A stretch of DNA of 64,000 nt, taken from assembly GCA_964036045.1 (NCBI GenBank), contig OZ038381.1:65906242-65970241 (forward strand). The letters run 5' to 3'. The position numbers and the translations under genes are program-made. The first letter of the stretch is position 1. Each line of letters starts with the position of its first letter. The notes under the pieces were generated by a model. The model had not been told where the DNA came from and did no database searches. It was given only the letters and a program-made list of their open reading frames with translations. Below, piece by piece: positions 57,287 to 64,000 of the stretch. This DNA comes from Eutreptiella sp. 'Long Island Sound 2002'. Taxonomy: Eukaryota > Euglenozoa > Euglenophyceae > Eutreptiales > Eutreptiaceae.

Positions 57287-58018
57287 TCATTGGGGCTTGG
57301 CCACGATCAATCGCTCATTGATGGAGCGCAGTTGTTTCTTGGAGCCAAATTCTTTGGCGGCCAAGAGTGTGGCTTCCCATTTAGAAGTGGCATGGTCTTT
57401 CACAATTGAATCAATGATGTTTTGTTTTTTCAAGAGGTTGGGCGAGCCGGATGTAAAAGTGATGCCTTGAACTTTTCCTTGGTGTGCTAGGATACTGGAT
57501 CCCAGGTTTTGGAAGAGCGCTCCAAAATACTGGTGTGATTTGGCACTTGGGTTGGATTCCAGAGGTTGGATGGAGGTGCAGGTAGCAAAAAGTGAAGTTG
57601 CTTTGTTGATGTCTCTAAAACGTATGGAGCGTGGAGCACAGATGACCACCGATTTGGCGTCGGTTGGTGTGTAGGGGGGTTTAGCCCGGTAGCTTAGTGG
57701 AGCGTCGGACAAAACTGCATATGTGTTATTGTGATTGAAAAAAGTGAGGCCGGCTTTCTTGCATTGTTCGTTCATCCATTTGAGTTTCGGAACTCGTGTT
57801 TCGGTGTTACTTGGAATGGAGTGGACATCCAGATGCACCAATACCGAGTATTTGGTGCGTAGAATTGCGAATTGCAGGATAGAATTCATTTTTTCAAGAG
57901 AGGCCACTCGATTAAGAAGCTCCGTGGGTTCGAGCTTGGCTCCGTTTTTCGCGGAGCTTTTTGAGGCGGAGATCATGAAAGTATTTTCATGGGCGGAGAG
58001 GTTGTAGGGGAAAGCCAT
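57287..58018 (-). CDS. LINE B small ORF (243 aa), unknown function
   Basis: Intact minus-strand frame from ATG 58018 to 57287, starting 66 bp after ORF1 ends. It contains a short coiled-coil-like segment ('ELLNRVASLEKMNSIL', about residues 30-48) followed by hydrophobic strand-like 'YSVLVHLDVHS'. I do not recognise a family. Its place between ORF1 and ORF2 on the same strand, with similar codon use, says it belongs to the LINE. It could be a split ORF1 domain with nucleic-acid chaperone activity, but that is inference. Confidence 0.55.
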   Translation of the reverse strand: MAFPYNLSAHENTFMISASKSSAKNGAKLEPTELLNRVASLEKMNSILQFAILRTKYSVLVHLDVHSIPSNTETRVPKLKWMNEQCKKAGLTFFNHNNTYAVLSDAPLSYRAKPPYTPTDAKSVVICAPRSIRFRDINKATSLFATCTSIQPLESNPSAKSHQYFGALFQNLGSSILAHQGKVQGITFTSGSPNLLKKQNIIDSIVKDHATSKWEATLLAAKEFGSKKQLRSINERLIVAKPQ

Positions 58019-58084
58019 AATGAGTGGATTCCTGTCTAGTGGGTAATGAGATTGAACGGTTTTGGCAATTTGGGAGGAGAGGGC

Positions 58085-59578
58085 TTATTTGTCTTCGATG
58101 TCGAAACGAGGATGGGTGCTTCGAATGGGCGAGCCCCTTTTTTTTATCTCACCGCGGTAGTGTGCGCAATTGGTGGAAGTAATTGATGAGGCATCTTGGA
58201 GGTCGGGTTTGATTAATTTGTTGAAAAATTGGAAAGCATCTTCCTCGGTGAGGACTTCGAGGTCTCGCGAAATGTCAATTCTGACATAATCGGTGATTGG
58301 TGGTGTGTGACGGGCTTCTTGTTGCGGAGAGATAAAAGCCTCGGCTTGTGCAAGGTCATGGCCCGGCAAAATAGGAGAGAATTTGGGCGGTGTGTATTGG
58401 AACTCGGAACGGTTATCCAAAGTAATCATAATATATCCCTCCGGGTGTGGGGCGGAGCAAATGTCAAAAAGCTTTTGATCATTCTTGAGGACCATATTCA
58501 ATGGAACAAAGTTTTGGGAGATTTTTTGGTCAACCATAAACCTCCTTGCTTTGGCATAGGCTTGAGAGTAATCCCAAATCCCGGTCGTGGCTTCACACAC
58601 TCTCGGGTCCGACACCAAAAGATTTAGCGTACCCCTTACATGTATTTTAGCACGCGCAAGCGACGCTAAAGCATTGAGCAATATGGACACGTGTGCGGAT
58701 GTGTTGTGCGAGGCGTCCTTGTTGAAGTCGTAATTTGTGGTGGGAGTGAAGATGAAAGTTCTTGTTTGGGACTCGTAGAGGTTGGCCATGATGTTGAGGG
58801 TCGTTATATCTTGGGGAGTGACCAATTTTGCGTTTTTGATGGCTCGTGCATGGTCTTCCGTTGGATACGGGGCGGAATACTCGTACTTCTCATTGAAATA
58901 GTGTTGGTAGTCGGTGCCCCCAAAATGTATTTCATGAGGTTGTTTGTGAAATTGGGCGATGATGTCCTCGGTTGGTAACATGGTAATGTAGTCGGAATAT
59001 ACACGGTTGTCTTGAGATTGGAATTGATAGACTTCCGGAACTTTTTGATCTTGAAGGTCTTGGTGAAGTTGGGATGGAGAGTTGCCATTGGGGTCGTTCA
59101 CAACAACGTTGGTGGTTTGGTGGGTTTCGAAGTCTTCCATAGGGACGAAAGTGAAACTCTTGTTGCGCTTTTCTGAAAGTTTGGCATAATCCACCGTTGG
59201 CTTTTCATTGTAATGAAGTTGGGTGTTGATGACGATGTCATCGTTGACAGCCTCTTTCGTTTCACGGTTTGGTTGCGGGGTTTTTTTTTGAATCCATTTT
59301 GTCTTGTGGCGCTTGGATTTGCCGGTTGGGCTTGAACTCGCATTCTGGCTTGCAATTGCGTCTGAAGTGTTTTTCTCGGCGTTTGTTTTCTGATTTGACT
59401 TGGGAGTTTGGGGTTGTTGATCATTCTCTTTTCCTTTTTCATCTGTTCTGCTTTCCCAAAGAGCCGCGTTGCGTCTGTGATCCCTCAGCTGTTGATCGCT
59501 TTTCTCGAATTGCGCCACGCGATTTGCGACAGACTTGCTCGGATCTGCGGCTTTTGGCACGGTGCGATCTATGCCCAT
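58085..59578 (-). CDS. LINE B ORF1 protein (497 aa), unknown family
   Basis: Intact minus-strand frame, ATG at 59578, about 165 bp inside the 5' boundary of the LINE. The N-terminal 160 residues are polar and low in hydrophobics, with a basic patch ('GKSKRHKTKWIQKK', about residue 90-103). The C-terminal two thirds look globular ('AHVSILLNALASLARAKIHV', 'GYIMITLDNRSEF', 'ITDYVRIDISRDLEVLTEED'). There is no CCHC knuckle. ORF1 proteins of LINEs bind the element's RNA; the position and basic patch fit, but the fold is not recognised. Being intact while ORF2 is broken is notable. Confidence 0.65.
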   Translation of the reverse strand: MGIDRTVPKAADPSKSVANRVAQFEKSDQQLRDHRRNAALWESRTDEKGKENDQQPQTPKSNQKTNAEKNTSDAIASQNASSSPTGKSKRHKTKWIQKKTPQPNRETKEAVNDDIVINTQLHYNEKPTVDYAKLSEKRNKSFTFVPMEDFETHQTTNVVVNDPNGNSPSQLHQDLQDQKVPEVYQFQSQDNRVYSDYITMLPTEDIIAQFHKQPHEIHFGGTDYQHYFNEKYEYSAPYPTEDHARAIKNAKLVTPQDITTLNIMANLYESQTRTFIFTPTTNYDFNKDASHNTSAHVSILLNALASLARAKIHVRGTLNLLVSDPRVCEATTGIWDYSQAYAKARRFMVDQKISQNFVPLNMVLKNDQKLFDICSAPHPEGYIMITLDNRSEFQYTPPKFSPILPGHDLAQAEAFISPQQEARHTPPITDYVRIDISRDLEVLTEEDAFQFFNKLIKPDLQDASSITSTNCAHYRGEIKKRGSPIRSTHPRFDIEDK

Positions 59579-59745
59579 GATGGATTTTTTGAGCAGCTAT
59601 TGTTGGAATTATGATCAGCGTGTGCGCCAGGAAATTGCGGATCGAGTGATACCTAATATGTGGGCAGAAATCAGTGATATTGGAAAAATTCAGGAAAAGA
59701 TTTTATTGTAGTCTGTCAACCTGAAATTAGGAATTTCCCACGGAG

Positions 59746-59922
59746 GACCCTCCCTGTTTTGCCCAGGGTCGCTTCGTTGGGGGCCACCAGTCAGGTCTAG
59801 CGGGATGTAAGCCGCCTCCCCTCTTCATGCGCGGAACCTTATCCTGTCAGTCACAGGGGCGACGCCAGGGGAAACCATGGGGCGTCTCTCCACAACCGAG
59901 TGCACCTACCTACCCACGTACC
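59746..59922 (+). repeat. Terminal 3' block of LINE A with (ACCT)n-like tail, copy 2
   Basis: Continuation of LINE A after the LINE B insertion. It matches 54857-55027 of A' from 'ccctcc' through 'cgagtgcacctacctacc', ends 'cacgtacc', and is followed by the 15-bp duplication of gypsy D. Confidence 0.85.
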
Positions 59923-59937
59923 TGGTTCAAGGCGGCC
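59923..59937. repeat. Target-site duplication, right copy (LINE A into gypsy D)
   Basis: tggttcaaggcggcc, one mismatch to 15958-15972. Confidence 0.85.
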
Positions 59938-60340
59938 AACTTGCCCGGCATCGGCCTGCGTTGCCCCTGACCAACCACGTGTCCCGCAAACTCAACGTTC
60001 TTTACAAATAAGGATGCCTTTGTCGGCTTGCATACTCTTTGGTGGCGATCAAGGACGTCGACCACTCGTCTCAAGTCTTTCTCGTGGGCCTTGATCGATT
60101 CATCCTCCGACATGTCCTCCGTGCCAGACCCGATAATGATGTCATCCACAATCGGGTCGGCGCAATCCCGCACAGGTCCCAGCACCTCCTCCATCATGGG
60201 TTGGAATACCGCGTTGCCATTCTTGGCTCCCATTGGCACCACTTTCCATTGCATGGAGCCGAGTGGCGTACTCATCGCCGTACACGCCCTGGAGTCCTCA
60301 TGCAGCGGCATCTGGTGATAACCATGTTTGAGGCCTAACT
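59938..60340 (-). pseudogene. Reverse transcriptase palm of gypsy element D
   Basis: Minus-strand frame reading 'LKHGYHQMPLHEDSRACT', 'MQWKVVPMGAKNGNAVFQ' (motif B region), 'DPIVDDIIIGSGTEDM' (motif C, V-D-D), and 'VEFAGHVVGQG', up to 'GKLAALN' at the LINE A junction. The next residues of the protein are encoded at 15957 downwards. On the other side it ends at about 60340, where element E begins, so D's gag, protease and RT N-terminus are not in the window or were displaced by E. Confidence 0.85.
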
Positions 60341-60708
60341 GTAAGTGCGGCTAACCCCCATCTGCTCAGATTTTCACTGATCTAACCCAGATTGGCTACA
60401 TTTTGGTCATTTTCTTTGCTTCGGCGGAATCGCCGCCTCGCAGCTCAGTCTCAGGATCAGACCTATATATTTCTGATATGCCGGATCTGATTCCGCGGTC
60501 CATTCTCCGTAAATCCGCCGCGTTCCGATCATTTGCCAGGAATCGCCATTTGCCGCTGACGCGCGCTCGCGGGCCAGATCGGCCAAATATTTTTCACAAT
60601 CGGATTTATTTAAATCTTTTCAGACAGTTTTGGACACTCAGATGTATTTAGAATAATCCGCATCAATTTTCTTCATAGACTGGGATTTTCTGCCGGATAA
60701 CAGTCAGC
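60341..60708 (+). promoter_or_regulatory. Probable left LTR/leader of element E
   Basis: Non-coding stretch between the broken D pol and the E gag ATG. D homology stops at about 60335-60340 ('gaggcctaa'), immediately before TGTAAGTGCGG, a plausible TG-type LTR start. It contains AT-rich 'tatatatttc' near 60472 and 'tttatttaaatc' near 60605. I could not identify the LTR end or primer-binding site because the right LTR lies beyond the window. Confidence 0.4.
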
Positions 60709-63700
60709 ATGGATCTTGCTTCTGTTGCTGCTGCTCTCGCCTCTGTTGGTGTCCGAGTCTCCGGTTCTACCCCCAATAGCAGCGTTCAGGTCGACTCCTC
60801 GCGTGCCTGCCCCACTGGTCTTGCCGGCTCCGAGCCCTCCGGCACCATCAACGACCCAGAGCAGCACTTTCATGGTAGCAGAGGCTACCTGAATGTTGTT
60901 CCTTTGGTGTCCCAACCACAGCTAGCTCCCCAGTACGGCCCCGTAGACCCCGCCGCTTCTGGAGAAGTAACGATTACGTTGCCCTGGTGCTGTGCGAACG
61001 AGGCCTTGAGAGGAATGCCTTGCGCAAGCCCAAGCTGCCCAAGAAGGGCGCAAATCAGCAGCTGTGGAGACCCAAATAACCATCCCAATCCCAGTCGAAA
61101 CTGGCCATCAAGCAGCTGGAATCTGCCAGCCTACGCCGATGGCAACGCTCCGGTGGAGCTTACGGACCTGGCAGGTACCAATACTCCTTACCAATGTCCA
61201 CATTTTGAGACCATCGACGCCGATCTGAACGACATTGAGATGGGTGGTCCAGGTGAGGTACCTAGCTATAATCGACCAGCCTCTTGGGCACAATGGGACG
61301 ACCATTTGTCTCCAGAAGTGACCCGCAACCTTGAGGCGCTTGAGGCCCTTTGTCTCTTGGCCACGTCTAAGCTGATCGGACAAGAAAGAATCGCCTCTGA
61401 TTTTTTAATGGAATATTTTTTCCTCCTTCAAGAAGAAATTAATACCAGGATGTGGTGGCGTTCTCAAGAAGATGACTCTTTTGCCATTTTTTTGCAGATC
61501 TGGGAGGCAAGCCCCTTCCCGAAGGAGAAGACCAAGGCACCTGTTGCCGGGCCCTCCGCCCCTCATCCCCCTGTTTCCATCCGCGACGATCTAGCCGCCG
61601 CGGTTGAGGAAGGAATTTTAGAGGCATCCAGGCAGGCAAGCCTGGAAATCAGGGCTGAAGGAGCTCCCCAAGTGGACTCCTGGCTGCGGACCACTGAGAT
61701 TAGCGGTCCAACAGCCTGCTCAGGCCCTTCAGGACACGGTATGTACTGTCCTGCTGACTGCTCCTGCAGATTCCAGCGAGATACTGAGCTCCAATTGCTC
61801 AAAGATCAAATGCAACTCATCATTCAAACACTGGGAATTAAAGATCTTTGCAAGACGCACATGCGGTCTGAGGGCGCATCATCGGTGGAACAAGCAACAG
61901 AACCGTCGGAGGAGGCGACAGAAATTTTTTCAATTGCTCCTTCGGTGGACTCCAAGACCACCGATGCAAGGATCAGCAGGACCAAGCTAAAGGAAAGGGT
62001 TACAATCTCTCGATCTCAGAGTAGGACGGCGAAGGCTAGGACTGAGGCTCAGAATGCCAAGCGAACTGCCTCCCGTACTGCCCCTCCTGCTGCTGATTCC
62101 AATGCCTTAGCCCAGCTGTTGCTCGCCCAGACCCTCGCCGGAGCTGGTGTGGCGAATGATGCCGCCAAGGTGTCTGCCATTACAGCCGGTGTTGGGCTGG
62201 ATTCGCTTCTTAATCCTACTTCATTGCGACTTCGTCAGGTTGCCAAGCAACCGAAGTATAATGGGAACCCCCGACGTTGGCCTCAGTTCCAACGGGAATT
62301 TAAACTGTGGGTTAAGACTCAAAAACTCCAAGATGATCAGTTCCTGATGGCCCTCTTGGACTGCCTTGAGGGAGCGCCGGCCAACACTTGGCTCAGGACC
62401 TGGAGTGATCGTGAGGATACAAGTTCCCCCCTTACCTTTGATGAGGTGTGGGAACAGTTGGAGGTACGTGGATCCCGACTGCCAGAGGACCATTACCACC
62501 AAATGTTGAAGAATTTTCCTTCATTCTCGCGATTAATCTTGCACGAAGTGCAAGACAAAAGACAGCGCTTCTGGAAATTAGTGGAAGAATCTGAACATTC
62601 AGGCGAAAGATTTTCCGGTGCCGAGCTGAAAAATCTGATTTTTGACAAGATCCCCTCCGAAACTGCCGCCACCCTTCGGAACAAACAATCCGAAGAAAAG
62701 GTCAAGACCTGGTGGGCGGAGGTCGAAGGCTTCGATGCCTCGGCCAACAGGTTTTCCGTCAGGGAGGCACTTCAAAAGTGCTCCCCCACGTCGTTTTCCA
62801 AGGTGAAATTCACTGAAAACACGTGGAAAATCAAGTTTAATGAACACGAGGATCGGGACTTGTTTGTCCAAGTTCTCAACAGGGGAGTAAGCTACCATGG
62901 CCATCGCCTGAAGGCCAAGAACTGGGTGTCTTCGTTCACCCCGAAAGAACTCTGGGAAGAGGTTGAGCGGCTCGCCGACGCCGCCAATCAGAATTTCCAT
63001 GAGGGTCTGGGGGGAAACAAGAATACCCAGCAAAACACCCAAAATGGGGCCCAAAAGGGCAACAAAAAGGTGAATGACACCCGGAATGTTCAGGATCACT
63101 GTAGCATCTGCCTTCTTTTAGGTTCTACGAACCGAGCTAAGACGCATTCTACTGGTAATCACCGATGGTCTCCTTACGATCACAAGGTGATTGGTGAAAA
63201 TATCAGTAATCCGCAGAATTCAGACAGGAATGACAGACAGGTGCATGGTGGGAAGGCTGGAAAAGGGAATCCGACCCCCTCCGGTGGAAACAAAAATACT
63301 GGAGGCCCTGGCGGGTCCCAAGGCAAAGGAAATCGGACTCCATCCGGCTCCGGTGGGCAGCCGAACGGCCAGACAAATCCCAATAGCAATGCCGGAGGCG
63401 AAAATCGAAATCCAGGCCAAACCCCTCAATCCGGTACAAACAAGGGAAATGCTCCAGGATTCCAGGGTAAAGGTAAGGGAAATCCTTCTGGGACCCCTTT
63501 CTCTGGTAAGGGCAGAGGGCGTGGCGACGGTGGAGGTCCATCATCCAGGGGCCGTGGCCGTGGACGTGGAAAGGGCAACCATCGTGTGGATCAGGTCTCA
63601 GGTGCAGATCAGGTGTCCGATGCGGATCGAGATTACGTTGAAAATGCCTTGAATCCAGCAGATGATTCGTTCCAAGATGAGTGGGTCGACGAATCAGGGT

Positions 63701-63744
63701 GTGTTCACAATGTTAACGCAGTCACTGGAGGTCAGAACGCCTAG
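60709..63744 (+). CDS. gag: Gag polyprotein of LTR retrotransposon E (1011 aa, intact)
   Basis: A single open frame from ATG 60709 to TAG 63742-63744. Residues 1-500 are variable and Ser/Pro-rich. Residues about 505-700 form a typical retrotransposon Gag region: 'QPKYNGNPRRWPQFQREF', 'LLDCLEGAPANTWLRTW', 'FDEVWEQLEVRGSR'. Near residue 797 is 'DHCSICLLLGSTNRAKTHST', giving C-x2-C-x11-H-x4-H, a CCHH group instead of the usual CCHC. The tail (about 850-980) is Gly/Asn/Lys/Arg-rich and would bind RNA. No stop or frameshift is seen, unlike every other element here, so E is the youngest. The TAG is followed by an open frame into protease. Confidence 0.85.
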   Translation: MDLASVAAALASVGVRVSGSTPNSSVQVDSSRACPTGLAGSEPSGTINDPEQHFHGSRGYLNVVPLVSQPQLAPQYGPVDPAASGEVTITLPWCCANEALRGMPCASPSCPRRAQISSCGDPNNHPNPSRNWPSSSWNLPAYADGNAPVELTDLAGTNTPYQCPHFETIDADLNDIEMGGPGEVPSYNRPASWAQWDDHLSPEVTRNLEALEALCLLATSKLIGQERIASDFLMEYFFLLQEEINTRMWWRSQEDDSFAIFLQIWEASPFPKEKTKAPVAGPSAPHPPVSIRDDLAAAVEEGILEASRQASLEIRAEGAPQVDSWLRTTEISGPTACSGPSGHGMYCPADCSCRFQRDTELQLLKDQMQLIIQTLGIKDLCKTHMRSEGASSVEQATEPSEEATEIFSIAPSVDSKTTDARISRTKLKERVTISRSQSRTAKARTEAQNAKRTASRTAPPAADSNALAQLLLAQTLAGAGVANDAAKVSAITAGVGLDSLLNPTSLRLRQVAKQPKYNGNPRRWPQFQREFKLWVKTQKLQDDQFLMALLDCLEGAPANTWLRTWSDREDTSSPLTFDEVWEQLEVRGSRLPEDHYHQMLKNFPSFSRLILHEVQDKRQRFWKLVEESEHSGERFSGAELKNLIFDKIPSETAATLRNKQSEEKVKTWWAEVEGFDASANRFSVREALQKCSPTSFSKVKFTENTWKIKFNEHEDRDLFVQVLNRGVSYHGHRLKAKNWVSSFTPKELWEEVERLADAANQNFHEGLGGNKNTQQNTQNGAQKGNKKVNDTRNVQDHCSICLLLGSTNRAKTHSTGNHRWSPYDHKVIGENISNPQNSDRNDRQVHGGKAGKGNPTPSGGNKNTGGPGGSQGKGNRTPSGSGGQPNGQTNPNSNAGGENRNPGQTPQSGTNKGNAPGFQGKGKGNPSGTPFSGKGRGRGDGGGPSSRGRGRGRGKGNHRVDQVSGADQVSDADRDYVENALNPADDSFQDEWVDESGCVHNVNAVTGGQNA

Positions 63745-64000
63745 GGGAGCCACGAAAATCGCCCCTCCCCAGGCGATTTCAGGCATGATCCCCAGATTCC
63801 TGATCGACCATTACTTGATGTAGGGTCGCTTGTCTCCTCTCCCCTGGATCCGGCAGCGGATCCTTCTGTTGTAGTGGACGAGGTTGGTGTACAGTCCAAG
63901 CACAGGGCCCGTCAGTTTGTCACAAAGCTGTGGGTCTCTGATTGCAAGGGCAATTTCCACCTCGCCACTTGTTTGTGTGACAATGGATCAGAGGTAAATC
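63745..64000 (+). CDS. Start of E pol: probable protease, in frame after UAG (cut by window end)
   Basis: The gag frame stays open for the remaining 85 codons after TAG. The end reads 'ARQFVTKLWVSDCKGNFH' and 'LATCLCDNGSEVN', which fits the strand and active-site loop of a retropepsin (hydrophobic-D-x-G-x-E), with Asn in place of the usual Ser/Thr. No ATG occurs near the start, so expression would need readthrough of the UAG (context TAG GGG AGC). RT and integrase would lie beyond the window. Confidence 0.6.

Larger units (their letters stand above)
44743..59745 (-). mobile_element. LINE B: AT-richer non-LTR retrotransposon inserted in LINE A
   Basis: Minus-strand element of about 8.3 kb once A' (48296-55027) is removed. 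On its coding strand: short 5' UTR, ORF1 (497 codons), a second small ORF (243 codons), ORF2 with endonuclease, RT and RNase H, a 3' region of about 750 bp, and a 7-A tail (T-run at 44743-44749 on the plus strand). Comparison with intact A' shows the target was around 'ccctcccgg'. Related but mismatched strings lie at both edges (44734-44742 and 59747-59755), so the duplication is imperfect. Codon use (Thr/His/Asn-rich, A/C-ending) is unlike C-rich LINE A. Confidence 0.8.
15973..59922 (+). mobile_element. LINE A: ~17-kb C-rich non-LTR retrotransposon, split by nested insertions
   Basis: Bounded by 15-bp duplications of D's pol. After removing nested element C (25245-37056) and nested LINE B (about 44743-59745), A is about 17 kb. 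Order on the plus strand: C-rich low-complexity 5' end; a decayed ORF1; AP endonuclease; reverse transcriptase; RNase H; a Cys/His segment; several kb of C-rich sequence; a minisatellite-bearing 3' region; and a tail ending 'gtgcacctacctacccacgtacc'. The 3' end matches that of A' at 54.5-55.03 kb, which confirms the 3' boundary. Endonuclease plus RT plus RNase H and a simple-repeat tail define a LINE that moved by target-primed reverse transcription. Many stops and frameshifts, several at C homopolymers, show it is inactive. Confidence 0.8.

Noticed and set aside
44734-59755. Clean target-site duplication for LINE B
   Set aside because: Edges carry cccttacgg and ccctccctg, with three mismatches in nine bases; too weak to call, so only approximate boundaries are given.
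1-64000. Dinoflagellate 22-nt spliced-leader relic, which would have fixed the lineage
   Set aside because: I did not notice one while reading; a systematic search is needed, so the host assignment rests on remembered element similarity only.

Overview
Eukaryotic nuclear DNA made almost entirely of transposable elements. I see no confident host gene, rRNA, tRNA gene, CRISPR array or prokaryotic operon. From memory only, the chromodomain gypsy pol, the Gag with a CCHC knuckle followed by an 'LDTGAT' protease, and the very large C-rich LINE resemble retroelements of dinoflagellate assemblies (Symbiodiniaceae, Polarella, Prorocentrum). A dinoflagellate is my best guess; another alga or protist is not excluded.

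Layout. 1-13.5 kb is low-GC sequence holding a foldback (MITE-like) element at 978-1221, a non-autonomous LTR element at 1348-4824 with TGTAAT...ATTACA termini, and a truncated LTR element 'F' at about 6.3-9.42 kb (gag plus start of protease). The rest of this part is anonymous apart from a small minisatellite near 11 kb.

From 13.5 to 60.3 kb there is a nest of insertions whose junctions can be read. (1) The oldest is a chromodomain gypsy element 'D' on the minus strand, split into 13560-15957 (RNase H, integrase, chromodomain) and about 59938-60340 (reverse transcriptase). (2) A C-rich LINE 'A' on the plus strand (15973-59922) sits inside D's pol gene between 15-bp target duplications with one mismatch. 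A itself is about 17 kb: a decayed ORF1, AP endonuclease, RT, RNase H, several kb of C-rich sequence, a minisatellite 3' region and an (ACCT)n-like tail. (3) An LTR element 'C' (25245-37056) splits A's RNase H domain between 5-bp duplications (CGCCC). (4) An AT-richer LINE 'B' on the minus strand (about 44743-59745) splits A's 3' region. (5) A 5'-truncated, chimeric relative of A, called A' (48296-55027), splits B's reverse transcriptase between perfect 12-bp duplications (TTGGTGAGGTGG). A' carries a 188-bp satellite arranged in 759-bp higher-order units.

From about 60.34 kb to the window end lies the 5' part of another LTR element 'E' (plus strand): a 1011-codon gag, an in-frame UAG, and an open frame running into a probable protease that is cut by the window edge.

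A, B, C, D and F carry stops and frameshifts and look dead. E's gag is intact. One in-frame stop is not random: C and F share a UGA at exactly the gag/protease boundary, followed by CGG or CAG, and E has UAG GGG at the same functional position. Both look like programmed readthrough sites.
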